Assembly (NCBI GenBank): GCA_027486345.1
Contig: JAIXPH010000048.1
Span: forward strand, 186,001 to 250,000
From: Paracoccaceae bacterium
GTDB lineage: Bacteria > Pseudomonadota > Alphaproteobacteria > Rhodobacterales > Rhodobacteraceae
DNA: 64,000 bases
Reading direction: 5' to 3'
A program made the translations under genes and the position numbers. Of the stretch, positions 63,990-64,000 are shown piece after piece (the first letter of the stretch is position 1; every line of letters begins with the position of its first letter). The notes beneath the pieces were generated by a model. That model worked only from the letters and a program-made list of their open reading frames with translations. It did not search any database and was not told where the DNA came from.

Positions 63990-64000
63990 GAGGCGACCTT

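Overview
The window is 64 kb of GC-rich, gene-dense chromosome from an alphaproteobacterium, most likely of the Rhodobacterales (Rhodobacteraceae). The evidence is the gpmI-envC-ctpA-rppH order, an XdhABC set, a short HisG with HisZ, class II NrdJ, Zur-type zinc control, alphaproteobacterial LexA boxes (GTTC-N7-GTTC, seen here as GAAC-N7-GAAC), and many intergenic palindromes of the kind common in that order. No species can be named from sequence alone.

Layout. 1-4 kb: tail of an EamA transporter, tRNA-Pro(CGG), a trypsin-like protease, and a minus-strand cluster (ornithine cyclodeaminase family, HAD phosphatase, EamA exporter). 4-8.5 kb: gpmI, envC, ctpA, rppH (glycolysis, cell-wall division hydrolase control, RNA 5' pyrophosphate removal). 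8.5-13.2 kb: LLM flavin oxidoreductase, NYN/LOTUS protein, ybaK, glutathione-dependent formaldehyde dehydrogenase, an I78-type inhibitor lipoprotein and cytochrome c'. 13.3-18 kb: SOS mutagenesis genes imuB and dnaE2, convergent, each with its own LexA box. 18-19.6 kb: broken TniQ-like transposition gene. 19.8-26.4 kb: nrdJ, DUF1489, a chemotaxis receptor, a divergent GAPDH and galM. 26.5-29.6 kb: Zur regulon (znuA / zur-znuCB) around one central operator. 30-36 kb: dimethylglycine/sarcosine dehydrogenase-like enzyme, GH25 lysozyme lipoprotein, FAD oxidoreductase plus aldo/keto reductase. 36-45.8 kb: a BMP-type purine/nucleoside ABC importer continuous with xdhABC. 46-54.5 kb: dnaE, an AbrB-family membrane protein, slyX, hisS-hisZ-hisG. 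54.4-64 kb: EamA transporter, kup, ureide genes (allA, allE, a puuE-uraD fusion, uraH), a WYL regulator, a VOC protein, an alpha/beta hydrolase and a metallophosphoesterase.

How it fits together. Two separated blocks form much of a purine-salvage/catabolism route: import by the BMP transporter, hypoxanthine/xanthine to urate by XdhAB (matured by XdhC), then from hydroxyisourate through UraH, UraD, PuuE, AllE and AllA to glyoxylate. A urate oxidase and an allantoate amidohydrolase are not in the window.

The most unusual signal is repetitive DNA. One family carries the core AAATATCC/GGATATTT next to G/C hairpins. It occurs three times between genes and twice inside coding sequence (xdhA and xdhB), where it is translated in frame and adds extra linker residues. 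A second family consists of tandem perfect palindromes and sits in three gaps, two of them inside the xdh/BMP operon. DnaE2 also ends just before its expected OB-fold domain, right against one of these palindrome clusters.
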